In this document: in pieces, positions 16,007-34,030 of the stretch | Numbering within the stretch: position 1 is the stretch's first letter | Layout: the number at the start of each line of letters is the position of its first letter | Assembly (NCBI GenBank): GCA_033439265.1 | Contig: JAVTVX010000001.1 | Location: forward strand, 19,858,608-19,922,607 | Length of the DNA: 64,000 nucleotides | Source of the DNA: Dillenia suffruticosa | Taxonomy: Eukaryota > Streptophyta > Magnoliopsida > Dilleniales > Dilleniaceae | Direction of reading: 5' to 3' | Notes under the pieces: generated by a model | The model's database searches: none | What the model saw: the letters and a program-made list of their open reading frames with translations, nothing else | Told to the model about the DNA's origin: nothing | Program-made: the position numbers and the translations under genes

Positions 16007-17847
16007 GCTCAAACTGCGCCATTAGATTCCTCAGTGAGATTCCTCAGTTGTCACATGGCTGTTCTTCTGGTATGTAAACGGTTTATGGGGCATTAAAATC
16101 GGTCTCAACCCTCGACTGTGTGACATGAAGATACAATTGCTACCTTGCCGATTCAAATGAAGAATTTTGCGAAATCGTAAGATTTGTTGAACTAGATGGC
16201 ATCTTCTGTAAAGTGCAAATATCCTTCTGGTTTACTTTACCATGGACATTCCTCTAAATCTGTAGGTGATCATTTAGGGATCCAAAATTCTGAAAAGTCT
16301 TCTGAACTGGTGGCCTTGTTTATGTATCAACACTTGCATCCAAGGTTTGGGTGTCCCATGCGTGTTCCTTCCCAGCTCATGGTCTGATTCTTGTCTCTTC
16401 AATGCTAGCAAATCAACCATAAGCACATGGCTTCAATATGCTTAATCCCAAAACTAGTTCTTTAACAAAGAGTAAAAACTTAAAAACTTAAAAACATGTT
16501 TCAAAAAGAGTAATGCCATTTCTAAACTCATATTTTTCTTTTTTTCTTTTTTCTGCTCCCTCTAAACCCATTCTCCTTTTTAATTACTGCTCACTAAGCC
16601 CTAAAATGTCAGTTTTTTTTTTCTTTTTCTTTTTTTCTTTTTTTCTTTTTTCCATTGATGGTGAATCCACTAAATCTTAAAATAGATATTTGTTGACTGA
16701 AGTTAGCATTGTTCTCACCCTTCCCCTCTTTGTTTTTTAAAGATTTTTTTTTCTTTTTCTAAACCATATTTAATCAAGACCTGTTTATAGTCTAAATTTA
16801 GTATCAGACTTAATTAGCTTTTAACTAAGGTACATGATATATCAATTGGGGAGAATAGCATTTTTTTTTTCCAATTTGCTCAGTCTTATAGTGGTTTGTT
16901 AAATTTTCTAGGTTGCACTCTGGTCATGGTTGAAAAGATTTTGAATAGGAATGAGTTGTATAAGAGAATTCGGATCACTTAAATTGGTGCACCATTATTA
17001 TTATTATTATTTTAAGTTTTTATGGCTAATTTATTTTTTGTTTTTATTATTTTTATTTTTTAACTTTATTTTCTCTTTTTTGTTTTTAAATTTTAAATTT
17101 ATGTTATTTTATTTATTTATTTTTTCTTCATTTCTATATTGGTCTTTCAGATCCTAAAATTTAGAATTGAGACCATGTTATTTTCGTTTCATATTCCCTC
17201 TTTTTGAGGAAAACGTGTTGTGGTTATTGCCAACCCCACAATGTAAAAGTTTTGAGTGTGCTAGTTGTAGCTATCCATTGGGACTCATGTACAACTTGCA
17301 TTTTCAATGCTTACTGGACTAATCAAATTCTTTTATATTGAGTGCTCGAATATTTTATCTTCTTAATTAGAGATTTTGGTTTTGAGTTCTTGGAATAGAG
17401 AGAGGATTTTGAAGAGTTAATCTCTTAATGGACTTTGTAGTATTTGGATTGGATTAATCACACGAAATTTAAATACCAATTGATCCAATACCAAAAAAAA
17501 GAAAAAAATATGCTCACTTTTTTTTTATCAATTTCTTTCCTCAGTTTTTTGATCAATAAAGCTTATTGAACTAAGGGTGTTGATCAGTTTTTTTATCAGT
17601 TTTGGTCCGGTACCAAAAAAAATGCTTACTGAACTAAGGGTGATGGTCTTTTCATAGCCATAGCAATGGCCCACAAAGCCCATGTCATTATGTAAAGACT
17701 CTTGTCCATGAAATTCTAGAGCCGAGAAAAGGAATGTCCATCTGTTAGGTTTTGTTCCTGTCTAGAATTAGGATTGATCCCAAAAGGGTATGAAAATCTG
17801 GAGGAAGACCAATGAGAAACATGCTTGTGCCGCATAACAGTCATGGG

Positions 17848-17899
17848 AATAGAAGTTTCCACATATTGACCAAAAAAAAAAAAATAGAAGTTTCCACAT
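17848..17899 (+). mobile_element. Footprint of a severely 5'-truncated retroposon (16-bp direct repeats around a poly(A))
   Basis: The 16-mer ATAGAAGTTTCCACAT occurs at 17849-17864 and again at 17884-17899. Between them lie only about 19 bases, ATTGACC plus an A-run. This is the structure left by target-primed reverse transcription that stopped almost at once: a target-site duplication enclosing a poly(A) tail. A slippage duplication is the alternative. Confidence 0.5.
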
Positions 17900-19482
17900 G
17901 CAGCCTGGCCGTCCTCTCCCATTTTGCAGTAATGCATAAACAGAACCAAAGCCATGTACGACCTCGGCCATCCAAAACAAGAACAAAAATTCTGGCTTAA
18001 CATTTCGGTTCCAGTTCCTATTTTTAGGTAATTTTTCATAGAAAGACTGGCTCAGGAACCCTTTAATAGTTTAAACCAGTAAGCAAGAACATAAGACTTA
18101 AATGATCAGTTGAAATTGCAGGAGAGGGCATGTTCGACCGATGCATTCTTAATTGATGTTTGAACATAATGCAAGAGAAAGGATTCATGCTTATTCCTTA
18201 CTTCGACTACCACAATCTGATTACCCAAATGAGCTGATCGGCATCACCCACAGAGCTTCAATCGGTTATTCATGGCCGATATTCCCCAAACAAACGATCG
18301 TCCCCTGCAAAGATCACAAGAAGACCAACACCAACCCCCCCAAGCATGAGAGTGGGTCTTCCTGGGACTTTTTTTTTTAGTATCCGGGTTGATCGGTATC
18401 TAAAGTTATATCGTATTATTTTTTATTCATAAAATTTGAATTTGAATTTTAATCCAAACATTTAACAACCTTTTTATCGTATCTACTGTCGGTGTCTTCC
18501 CTACTTATTTGTTAATATTGACACCTACCGTCCATAATTGACTGGTCACAAAGCGGGGTACGGTTCCAAATAACAAGAAACATGCAAGAAGTTCCTTCCA
18601 AACTTCCCAATGATGAATTATTGATATTTGTAGAAAAGGACGTGAGGACCCGATTACCGGCAGATATACCCAATATGGTTGGATAACTACCAGATAGCTT
18701 GTAAGTATGATCAGCAGAGGAATATTTTAATGGCGCACGCCAAATGTGTTCAAAGGTCAGACTCCAACAGAAATGGAATATGAGTTAGTCACGGGATCAA
18801 CAGGCTACCATGCTATAAAAGAAGATATTAATGCAACCAAGAACAGGCCCAGCACACCAACGCTGCTTAATTATCACTTTACAAAGAAACCTAAAAGCTA
18901 TTTTATATATATATATATATATTTATTTATTTATTTTTATAACCAATTGGTATTCATAACTATACTTAAACTAACTTAATTCGAGTATGGTTATACTCAA
19001 ATTAGATAAGAGTTCTTTCAACATAATTTTTTCATTCATAAATTTTAAATTCGAAATTTAATTAAAAAATTTAATACTTTTACTTAAATTAAAAGCTATT
19101 ATTGTTCTATTATGATCCTAATTATTACCTTTCGACAGAAACAAGTGAAACTGGGTGCGATCATACCGGTACTAATATACTGGATCTTATCAGTACTCTA
19201 CAGTTAAACATGTTTAGGTGAAAGTAGTACCAGGATTGATAACTCTTGAAGTGCTCGTGACAGTTTAATGATATAAATTTTCCTCTTCAATCTAGTGATT
19301 TTAAATTCAAATATTTGTGCAATTGAAAAAAAAAAAGAAACAAGTGAAGCTAAGAACTTTTCTTGTCTTCTGCATCATGGTTTCTCCGAGGATTGAGAGA
19401 GTTTCCTTGATAGCCGGCACTTCCGGGGAACTCTCACAAGCCCGTTTCTCCGACTCCAATACACTTACTTTGTCTTTATAAT

Positions 19483-19665
19483 AAGAAACACCCCCAGCAG
19501 ACAAATCAATGGTTTACACTTGTGAGAAATAGATTCTCCAAATTCAACAAGCTTTGCTGAGCCAGAAAAAGTAAAGAAAAGAAAAGAAACACTCCCAACA
19601 GAAAAATCAATGGTTTGTACTTGTGACCATTAAGATTCTTCAAATTCAACAAGCTATGCTAAACC
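19483..19665 (+). repeat. Diverged tandem duplication, period about 101 bp
   Basis: The segment from AAGAAACACC at 19483 through the AATTCAACAAGCT motif is repeated from 19584 with scattered substitutions. No coding role is visible. Confidence 0.65.
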
Positions 19666-21361
19666 ATGTTTCAGAAAACTGTTTAAAATCAAAAATTAAA
19701 TAGAAGGTGTTGGAGGTGAGTTAAGGCTCCCCATATAATGACTCCCGCGACTTGAGTGCTAAAGCGAAAGTCGGTGTTGTTCCTCCTTTGCTTCGTGCGT
19801 ATGTACCTGCAAAAGACCGTCGGTGGTTGATCCGACAGAGGAAAATTCGTTTGGGAGAAGTGTTGATAGTAAGAGAAACAAGTTAGGAGAGAGTCGTGTC
19901 CATCCTCTGCCGTGTTTGTGTGCCTTTTGTGGAGGGTTTTTTTAACATTTTCCTGATGCTGGACATATATACACGCATATAGGGTAAGTTCCGTGCCAGT
20001 TTAAGAGTGGGAACCCCAGTTTCCTTACGAGGAGCACTGAGAATCCTCTGAGATTGTAGGGGACCCGTGGGAAACCTTTTTTTTTTTTGGTTTTTCATTA
20101 TCGATATTTGAGTTTTACGCGATTAATCCGTGAGTTGACACTTTCAAATCATTTTTTACCATTACCAGAGCTTGAACTCGAGACCTAGATAAAGTGTCTG
20201 ACCAATCGATCCAAAAAATTTGTTACCCGTGGAAAACTTTAGTATCATGTTAATTAAGGGAAATTCTAATCGACTCGGAGGCTTCTTGCTTTATTTGGAG
20301 AAGTCCTCGAGATAAGTTTTCCTATAAAAGAGATTTTTCTAGGAGCAAAAATACATGTTCAGCTAAGGAAGGTTTGAATTTATATTTCCTTACCGGTTGG
20401 CTTGAGTTTGTACTTATCGCATGATTGGATAAGTTGCTCTCGTAGCAATGAGTCATGTATGCCGAAAAACTAACCGGAAAACTTGAATACCGAAAATTGG
20501 GGTGGCCGAGAGGGTCTTTGACCGAGAGACTGGAGGATTCAAAGACACTGTGGCCTCAATCCAATGGGCACAAGTGGTGTCGATCTTATGATGGTAATGG
20601 GCTGTTGAGTCGTGCACCATCACAAGAATAATAGTTAAACACACTTTCCTTTTTCTATCCCATGAAATGAAAGTGAGAAATTGTAGAGAAAGGATATGGA
20701 AGTATATATAAAGGAGAGTTGGGCGTAGCATATCCACATAGCCCTTTATGATTCTTAAACATCTGAGAAGAGAATAACTTTCACTGAATATAACTAATTA
20801 CAAGTAAAAAGTATTATACATGCAAAGACTCCATGTCAAAACTATCCAAGTTGGTGAATCATAGTTGCAAATCTAAATTGTGATTGATCGGCTACATTTA
20901 TAATTACTTTTGTTTGTAGTTGTACTATCACCTTGCGGCGGCCAGTAGATTTGGTAGAGAGAGAATGACATGAGGGAGCTGCCGGTTGTCCGTGTCCGGA
21001 TTGGAAGGGAGCGACGCAAGTGTTATTTTAGAGAATGATGGGAGTGGGGTAGGAATAGGCATGGGATGGGCAAGAACAGGTAAGATGAGTACGGTGAGGA
21101 GCAAGTTGACAAATTCTCTTCCTCCTCCTCCCCTCCAGAGAGAGAGAGAGAGAGAGAGAAGGGTGTAAAGTGTGAACGACTCAACAAGACCTGAGCAGAC
21201 CTGACTGTGACTTAATATTAACATCTCACGCGCCAATTGCTTCGCAAGCTTCTTCCCTTTTCTTGGCTCCTTCTCTCTTTTTTCCCTCTCTCTCTCTCTC
21301 GCTCTAAATTGGTAATTCATTCATCTCCCCTTGCATTGCCGAAACGTTTTGTAAAGTAAGG

Positions 21362-21398
21362 ATGCAAACAAGTCAGAGCGAATCTATGTCTTCTCCAG

Positions 21399-21400
<2 letters not shown>
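21362..21400 (+). other. Duplicate (alternative) first coding exon of RINGv gene
   Basis: Identical in its 39 coding bases to 21761-21799 and followed by the same GTCTCT donor context. Transcripts beginning upstream of copy 1 could splice from here directly to exon 2 at 22911, giving the same protein. Which copy is used cannot be told from the sequence. Confidence 0.65.
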
Positions 21401-21441
<41 letters not shown>

Positions 21442-21760
21442 TCCCTCCCTCCCCCTTGTGTGATTTTACAAATATGGCAGCTTTTGTCATGTGGGCATTA
21501 AATGCATGTATTGATTAATTACACATATGCCTAATTTGTCTTCACTTGGTTTATGCAGTTTCTGTGAACGACTCAACAAGACCTGAGCAGACCTCACTGA
21601 GACTTAATATTAACATCTCACCCACTAATTGCTTCGCAAGCTTCTTCTTTTTTCTTGGCTCCTTCTCTCTTTTTTTCCCTCTCTCTCTCGCTCGCTCGCT
21701 CTAAATTGGTAATTCATTCATCTACCCTTTTACATTGCCGAAACGTTTTGCAAAGTAAGG

Positions 21761-27437
<5,677 letters not shown>

Positions 27438-28077
27438 GCAGAAACACTGGCTTCTTTTTTGTACTGGTTGTGAACAACCGATTATCATGTAAATATTAAG
27501 ACAAACTGAAAAAAATATGTTGATCAATGAAAAATTGTGCGAAGAAATGGGTTGGCTCAAGACCTGTATCATTTGATGTTCTGTCATGTCTGTGGATTCA
27601 CATTGACCTTAGGGTATCTCTCGCTTTCAATGGAGATCATAGAGATTTCACCACAAGGTTAGTTCATGGTTGTAAATTTGAATCCCTTCATGGTAGTTGT
27701 TTGTATATTAGGCACCTTATCAATTAGGTATTGAAGCTCTAGCATCTTGGTAGTACTCCTTAGGCTAGGGCCACAGTGGGTCTCCTATGGTGATGCCTTT
27801 GCGGGGGTCTGCTGGTTGTGCCCCATCCTGCCCTTTTGCGAGGGAATATAAAAGGCTATGAAATGCACACAACTATTCATAAGTATGACATGATTCAGAA
27901 CGCTTGCTTGCAGTTACATACATCACCTGTCAAGCATGAAATTGGCTAGGAAAAGGAAAAGTATAAAAAGAACTATACATCAGGAAAACTGAACATAAAT
28001 ATAGTTACAAGCATTCCTCCATGCTTGACAGGGAGGGGTCGAAAGAAAACTGAAGAGCCACAAAACTTGGGAGATAC
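27438..28077. other. Short convergent intergenic region (RINGv and BRCT gene 3' ends)
   Basis: About 640 bp shared by the 3' flanks of two convergent genes. No gene or structured RNA seen. The 3'UTRs probably fill most of it and may come close or overlap. Confidence 0.6.
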
Positions 28078-31000
28078 CTAATCCTTTCTAGTTACTGGGA
28101 GAAAATGATTGCCATCTTTTTGAAGCCATACGGTTGAGCGCGTTCTCTTAACCTTATCCTCAAAAAGTCTGTGCCTGTCATCAGGAATTGGAAATGTTAG
28201 ATGCCAAAGGAGGAAAATTGATATTTTCAATGTCCCGAAAGAAGAGTGTAAGTAATCACAAGAATTGCCCAGAGGATGGTGCCAAGCAAAGCCAAACTGC
28301 GAAAACTAAAGTGAGAACTCTATGAACAACCAAGATAGGGGACATATATTCATGCCCGAATTGACTACTTGGATATCGGTGGAGCAATCATTAAAAGTCA
28401 ATGAGAATGTGGCTTGCAGCACCTTTAATATATATAATTTTAAAAGGAAAATGAAGGTTTCAATTTCCATTTCTGATGTTCTAAATGGCATTTTCTACAG
28501 ACAAGGAGGTATTATTTCCTCATGAGTTCGTCAATCTATGTACCCTTTAGTATATAACAAGAAAGCAAATTTGCAACTCATACAAAACCTTGCATACTCC
28601 AGTTTCTGGATAACAATTCCATTCAGAAGCAGTTCTGAACTGTAAACAGGTACACCTGCAGGTATAACGTCCACCCCCCCCCCCCCAAAAAAAAAAAAAC
28701 AAAATATAAGTCAATAACAGAATGTATGTATCAGCTTTCCCCATATGTCCAGTAGGAATTCAATACCTTTTACAAGGAAAGGTTCACAGATAGCATAATC
28801 CTCCTCACAAGACAGAACCAACAGATCCTCAGGAATTTTTTCATTCTTCAAGGCAGATCCTCCAACTTTATTCACGGTCTGCAATGCATTTCAACCAAGT
28901 TTTAGTACTAAGGAATGAAATCAAAGATTAATTAGAGTGAATGCAAATTCCGGCCTGCCAGGCTAAATACGGGACAAAAACTGAGGAGAACTACATACCT
29001 TGCCATGAACAGCCTTAACCAAGCTAGCTATTATTTCCTTACTGGGCTTTGTATTGGGAGTTATGTAAACTCTTTGACCCTGAAGTTAAGAAACAATGAA
29101 GAAGTTTTAACCAAATGACCGGTCAATGGCATTCTCCTAGATACCTACAACTGAAAAATTACCTCTAGAAGGGGTTGTTTACATGAGCGTGCCAATGAAA
29201 TTGGCATGCTAAATCCAACCTCCTTCTCCTTTTTAGAATCCCGCAAAATATATCCTTTCTCATCAATGAAACAGCTGGCCTGCCCACAGCTCTCAAGCCA
29301 TAAATGTGTCACCACTGGTTTGCCAAAAGCTATAGCTTCTAGCATATTCCGAGTTCGGGTGAATTCATCAGCAACAAAATGTGTTGCATCTGACATAGAG
29401 GACGCTATTGAAGCTCCAAGCCGGGCCAGGATCTGTAGTAAGAAATCAATATTAATATGTTTGGAGAGAATCACAGAAAGAGCACAAGAAAGAAAGTGGA
29501 TATTATAACCTTCTTCTGCTGCTTAATTATATCCTCATTCAAGTGACGGCTGAATAAGACTTGGACATTAGAAATCTCCCTCCTTTTTCTCAAATAGTTT
29601 AACGCAGAAACAGGTTCTGGTGAGGCAGTTAATTCACTGATTTCTTTCATAAGGAATGATTTTGACAAATTTTTCTGGCATGATCCCTTCAGATATTCAT
29701 TACCCATGCAAATGGGCGATGCTTCACTTACAGGTGTCCTGCAATTAATGGGAGTGGTACATGTTGAATGTGATGACCTGGATATCTGTCCTGGTGATGC
29801 TTCTAATCTGATAACAGATTGTTCAGATGGACCATCTATGTTACAAGCTTGATTTAGTTTGCCACAAGTTCGATGAGTTCTTTTTCCCCTGGGATGGTTT
29901 AAAGCAACTTTTCCAATACTACTCCCAAGAGCAGCAAATTTAACCCCCTGTTCCTTGTCAGGACTTAAATCAACCTTGTCAACAGCGGATTGAGTAACAA
30001 CCAATTTAAAGGAATCATCATTCCCATTCGATAGTTTAGCTATGTTTGTCTCTTTACTCTTCTTTCTCTTACCCTTTGAGGCAGCAAATTCCCCCAAGTT
30101 ATTCTTTTTACCAAATTCACTTAAATTGTCCTTGTAAGTTCTTAATTGATCTGTTAGAATACGCTGCCTAGTTCGACAAGCAATGGGAGATGAACAAGTA
30201 ACAACTTCCTCCTGCCAACACTGTTTTCCACCTGAAATAGGCCCTTCCGGTGGAGCCTGTCTTCTTTTTGAACATCTTATGTTCCTTTGCTCAATCAACT
30301 TCAAAGGCAAACCATCCAAAACAGAATCTTCAGTACTCAATCTGGCTCTCTTCAGTTTTGATCCTTGTTCTTCATCCATCTTTGTTTTAGAGCTCCTTGA
30401 CCGTTTTAATGCAGGAGAAGAGGAATCTTTCTTTGAGTCGGTATTTGCTCTCTTTCTCTGCTTATTTTGTCTCATGCAAGCCCCCAAAGCTCTATTTGGT
30501 AGAGAAATTTCATTTGAATCCAAGCAAACTTGGTGAGCACCACGAGAATCTTGATTAACACAGGCAACCCCAGAGGACAAAGCTTCTATAGCTTCAGCCG
30601 CCATTTGTGTGTCAAAACCCACGTTTAGCGTCTCTGCCCTATCCACTTCCTTACCAGCATTTTCAGCCTGTGCACCAGAGGAATCTACATTTTCTTGCTC
30701 ATTCAAGTCATTTATAAGATTTTTTCTTACTCCCCCCTCAGCAGCTTTTGCTGTCTTTCTCATCTCTTTTGAATTAACCAATAACAACTTTGAATCAGAA
30801 TGGACTGCATCCAATTTTCCACTCTGAATATTAGCATGTTCTTCCTCATTAATTACTCTACTTCCTTTCAAGTTGGTACCCCTGGACTTCCGAGACTCTG
30901 TCAAACATTTGCGCCCAGTGCTTTTCCCATCAAAAAAGACATCTTTTCTTTTGCTGAAAAATTCTCCCCCGCCTTCATCCTCACGATTGTCATCCCAGTC

Positions 31001-33656
31001 AAAAACACCTTGTTTTCCAATTTTGCTTATGAAGATGGCTGTCTTAGCCAAACTTTGTGGTCCTTTTGCACTTGAAACTGGGTCTGGCTGCTTTTTTATT
31101 GTTTTTCTAGGGCTGCCATTTACAAGTGAACCAACATCGCTACATTTAACAAGCCTGTCCACAAAATCCAGTGCATCAGCTTGTGATGACTCGCCAGGTT
31201 CCTGGGAGTTCACATAACTCAGTCCAGCCAAGACAGTTTCTCCATCAGCATTTGCTATATCTCCAGCAATCTGAATGTTCTTCTCAAACGCATCATCAGC
31301 AAAGAGTTTTCTCACTGCTGAACTACTGACCCTGGACTTATTGGCACCATAGTTTGACTTATCACTAGAATGATCAACTTCAGTCCCTCTCTTGTTTAAA
31401 TCTTCACTGGCAGCTGTTCCATGCTCCTCAAGAACTTGTTGACATGGGTACAGACTAAGACATTGAATAGAACAAGAGCCACCACCAGTTTCCTTTGAAG
31501 CCATATTGCGAGCTGCTAAGCCAGAGGCCCTCAAGGAGGCAGTACGAACTGAAGTAAAACCCTTGAGGACAGATCCTGAAGCAAAAGGAATAAATGCATG
31601 TAATATGTCCCTGTGATTTATAACAAACAAGTTTCATCAAGTAAACTATCCTTAAGTCAAGAGTTCCTTAAAAGTGAAACAAAAGCCCCAAATGTTGTAA
31701 TATTGATGTAGATGGAGCACAAGGTTCAATTTTAACTTTCTTGGATGAGAAACGTGTATGCTCTTGACATATCAAATCATGCTCCATTTAATTGCAAGAC
31801 CTTGTGGTGTACTCAAATTTCACCTCGCATGGCTGAATAGCAAACAAGTTATTTTTGTATGAAGCCTTGCTCTAGAATAGAACTAGAAAAGATACTTTAG
31901 AATGCGGGTGCATCTATGAGTTTAAATAAGAGAGAACTTTGTACAAAATGACATTGGGACATGCTGACACAATCTTCTCCTTACCCCAGTAAACTAGTCA
32001 AAACTTTGATAGAAAATAGCTACAGCAAATTTGAACTCCAACCATTTCTTCATCTCTACGTACATGCAACCAAAAGAAGATGCTATTCAAGAATGTCTCA
32101 ATAAAGAACATGAATTTACTCATTACTAGTCCATGGACAACCAAGGATATAAAGGCTTAGAACACAGGCAAAAGAAAAGTTCTAGCCAATCTCATACTAT
32201 AGATAGTCTCTCCTAAGGAATTGAAAGCAGACCAACCTTGAGCGTGTTGCTTGTCAGTCACAGCATCAGACTCTGCAATAGACTCCTCCTCACGTTGTTT
32301 GCCACCAGAACGAACTTTCATATTCTCATCTGTCTGAGCAGAACTACATTCTGCAGAGTCATCGTCAGACAAACACTGAGTATCACACAAAACCACAGTT
32401 TTATCTGATCCCTCGCTATCACTACTAAGGGCAATTCCATCATCACGGTCCATATTTCCTACCCAATCACCATCTTCAAACACCTGAGTTTCACCAGCAA
32501 GATTCATCAACTGAGTGTCACCATCTTCAAATGGAGCGGTTTCAAAAAAAGGCATAGTACTTTGCAACAATTGTAACTCATCAGCATCACCAGCTTCATG
32601 AGTTTCACCTACAGTCACATTATAAAGCAAAAATCTCAGTTTCAAAATCACTTTTTTCTTTAACCTAAGGACAAAAAATAATGTAAGACCCAGAAAAGAG
32701 AAACTACATATCTATCAAATTCACACCTATTAGTTAATCAAATAGCTTAAAAGAACATTTTATTTCATACCCAAAATAACAGATAAGAACAAATACCTAC
32801 ACATCCTACGTTCCAAGCGCTTATCTTCATTTTAATGAGAGAGTGAGAGAGACTTCAAACAGTGGTAACAAGTGGAGAAGTTCTAGAAAACTAAATCACC
32901 ATTTAATTTCAAGCGGTGGTAAAGTAAAACAGTAGTAAGTTTCAAACGGGGAATTTTTATTATTAATTTATTTCATTACATTAGATGTGTAGAAAAATGT
33001 AGAAAAGCATCAAAGAATAAGAAATCCTCAGGACTGGGAAAAAGGGCAATGCAATAAATTAATGCATAGACTCAAATCATTCCTCAACTCTTCTGAGCTA
33101 TAATTCTTATAAGTCTCTAAGATTTGAGCCCTCAGAGAAATATAAAAAACAAGAGAAGAATCAATTGCTTGATTTTCAAATATTCTCACATTCCGCTCTG
33201 TCCAGATGTAATAAGTAATAGTCAGAAATGCGGATTTCAAAATAAGTGAACATTCTTTTGCGTTCAAAACCCTCTAAATTTTGTGAGAAACAAATCAGGA
33301 AGACTTCCAGAGAAAATCCAATGACTGTCGCACAGCAAAGAAACACATCACACGAACATCCGCGAGGGGGAAAATTCAACATACCATATTAATTATCGAA
33401 CCAGACACCCCAAAAAAACCCTAATGCAAGAATGTTGATCACATTCTTCCCTTTCAATTTACCAAAGAAAGAAAATTTCTTTCAACCAATCAGATCTGAG
33501 TGTGAGAGAAAGAGAGACAGAATTACCAGAGAGAGCGAAAGGAGAGAAGTGAGAATCATCGAAGAGTTGGGTGTCGTCATCGGAATCACTGAGATTAGGA
33601 GTGGGGTTCTTGTCAATTGGGTTGAATCCACTACCGTCGTCTCCTAAAGACCCCAT
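28078..33656 (-). CDS. Tandem-BRCT DNA damage response protein (MDC1/PTIP-like plant protein)
   Basis: Eight exons: 33527-33656, 32237-32608, 29510-31575, 29163-29432, 28999-29079, 28767-28878, 28589-28655 and 28078-28174. All phases agree and give 1064 residues. The C-terminus forms two BRCT repeats: the first (about 840-935) contains LGASIASSMSDATHFVADEF and VVTHLWLESC; the second (about 947-1050) contains GQRVYITPNTKPSKEI and VYSSELLLNGIVIQ. Such pairs bind phosphoserine motifs on damage-modified chromatin in MDC1, PTIP and BRCA1 relatives. The long central exon (689 residues) is charged and low in hydrophobics, hence probably disordered, with many Lys/Arg runs such as KGKRKKSKE. The N-terminus is acidic with repeated TQ dipeptides (SDDDTQLFDD, DGDTQLMN, GETQVFED, CDTQCLSD). 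Arabidopsis relatives include At3g21480 and At4g03130 (from memory). Intron 1 holds a LINE tail. Start chosen at the first Met, MGSLGDDGSG. Confidence 0.9.
33020..33270 (-). mobile_element. LINE 3' relic in intron 1 of the BRCT gene
   Basis: Minus-strand translation contains TITYYIWTERNVRIFENQ, matching the W-x-E-R-N-x-R-I-F signature near the C-terminal zinc-binding part of plant L1-type LINE reverse transcriptases. Only a tail-sized fragment remains; homology-like sequence in another frame may extend to about 33390. It sits in intron 1 (32609-33526) in the same orientation as the host gene. Confidence 0.55.
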
Positions 33657-33758
33657 TTTATTTCCTTAAAATTCACCCCCCCCCCCGGCTAACCGAAAAC
33701 TTTCAAACTGTAAACCTCGGAGAAATAGAAGTAGTTGGATGAGAGAGTGAGAGAGAGA

Positions 33759-33767
33759 TTAGGGTTT
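33759..33767 (-). promoter_or_regulatory. Telo-box (AAACCCTAA) upstream of BRCT gene
   Basis: Perfect AAACCCTAA on the minus strand about 100 bp upstream of the start codon. Telo-boxes are frequent near the start sites of plant genes active in dividing cells. That it regulates this gene is inference. Confidence 0.5.
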
Positions 33768-34030
33768 TAGGGTCGTGCTCGTGCGGTTGGATTTTTGGAG
33801 GGAAAATAAAGGGGGCGGGGGGAATTCTGGGGAAACGAGCACGCGCACTCACACTGACATGCTGATGAGACATTGTGACACGTGTTGTTTGAGAAGGAAG
33901 GGCGAAAGAGGGTACTCCGGCTGTCCCCGAGGGACGGAGATCGATGTGATATGATATTGGAAGTCAACGGTAGGAAGGGCAAATATTTGGTATGTTGTTT
34001 GCAAGTCATGTTGCAAATTAAACTTAAAAG

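Larger units (their letters stand above)
16400..21170. other. Intergenic between U1C and RINGv gene
   Basis: No gene I can support. Several T-rich stretches (16540-17130) and A/T microsatellites (18902-18935). A small retroposition-like footprint lies at 17849-17899 and a tandem duplication at 19483-19665. Minus-strand stretches at 19350-19500 and 19700-20100 read as open frames of 60-110 residues without known motifs; they could be decayed transposon sequence. A (GA)n tract at about 21140-21158 immediately precedes the duplicated segment at 21171. Confidence 0.5.

Noticed and set aside
18153..18380. 75-residue plus-strand frame
   Set aside because: No motif, no promoter or splice context, ends in a T-run.
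19307..19504. Coiled-coil-like minus-strand frame (SYYKDKVSVLESEKRA)
   Set aside because: Plausible composition but no start, splice sites or partner exons found; overlaps the diverged tandem repeat. Left as unexplained.
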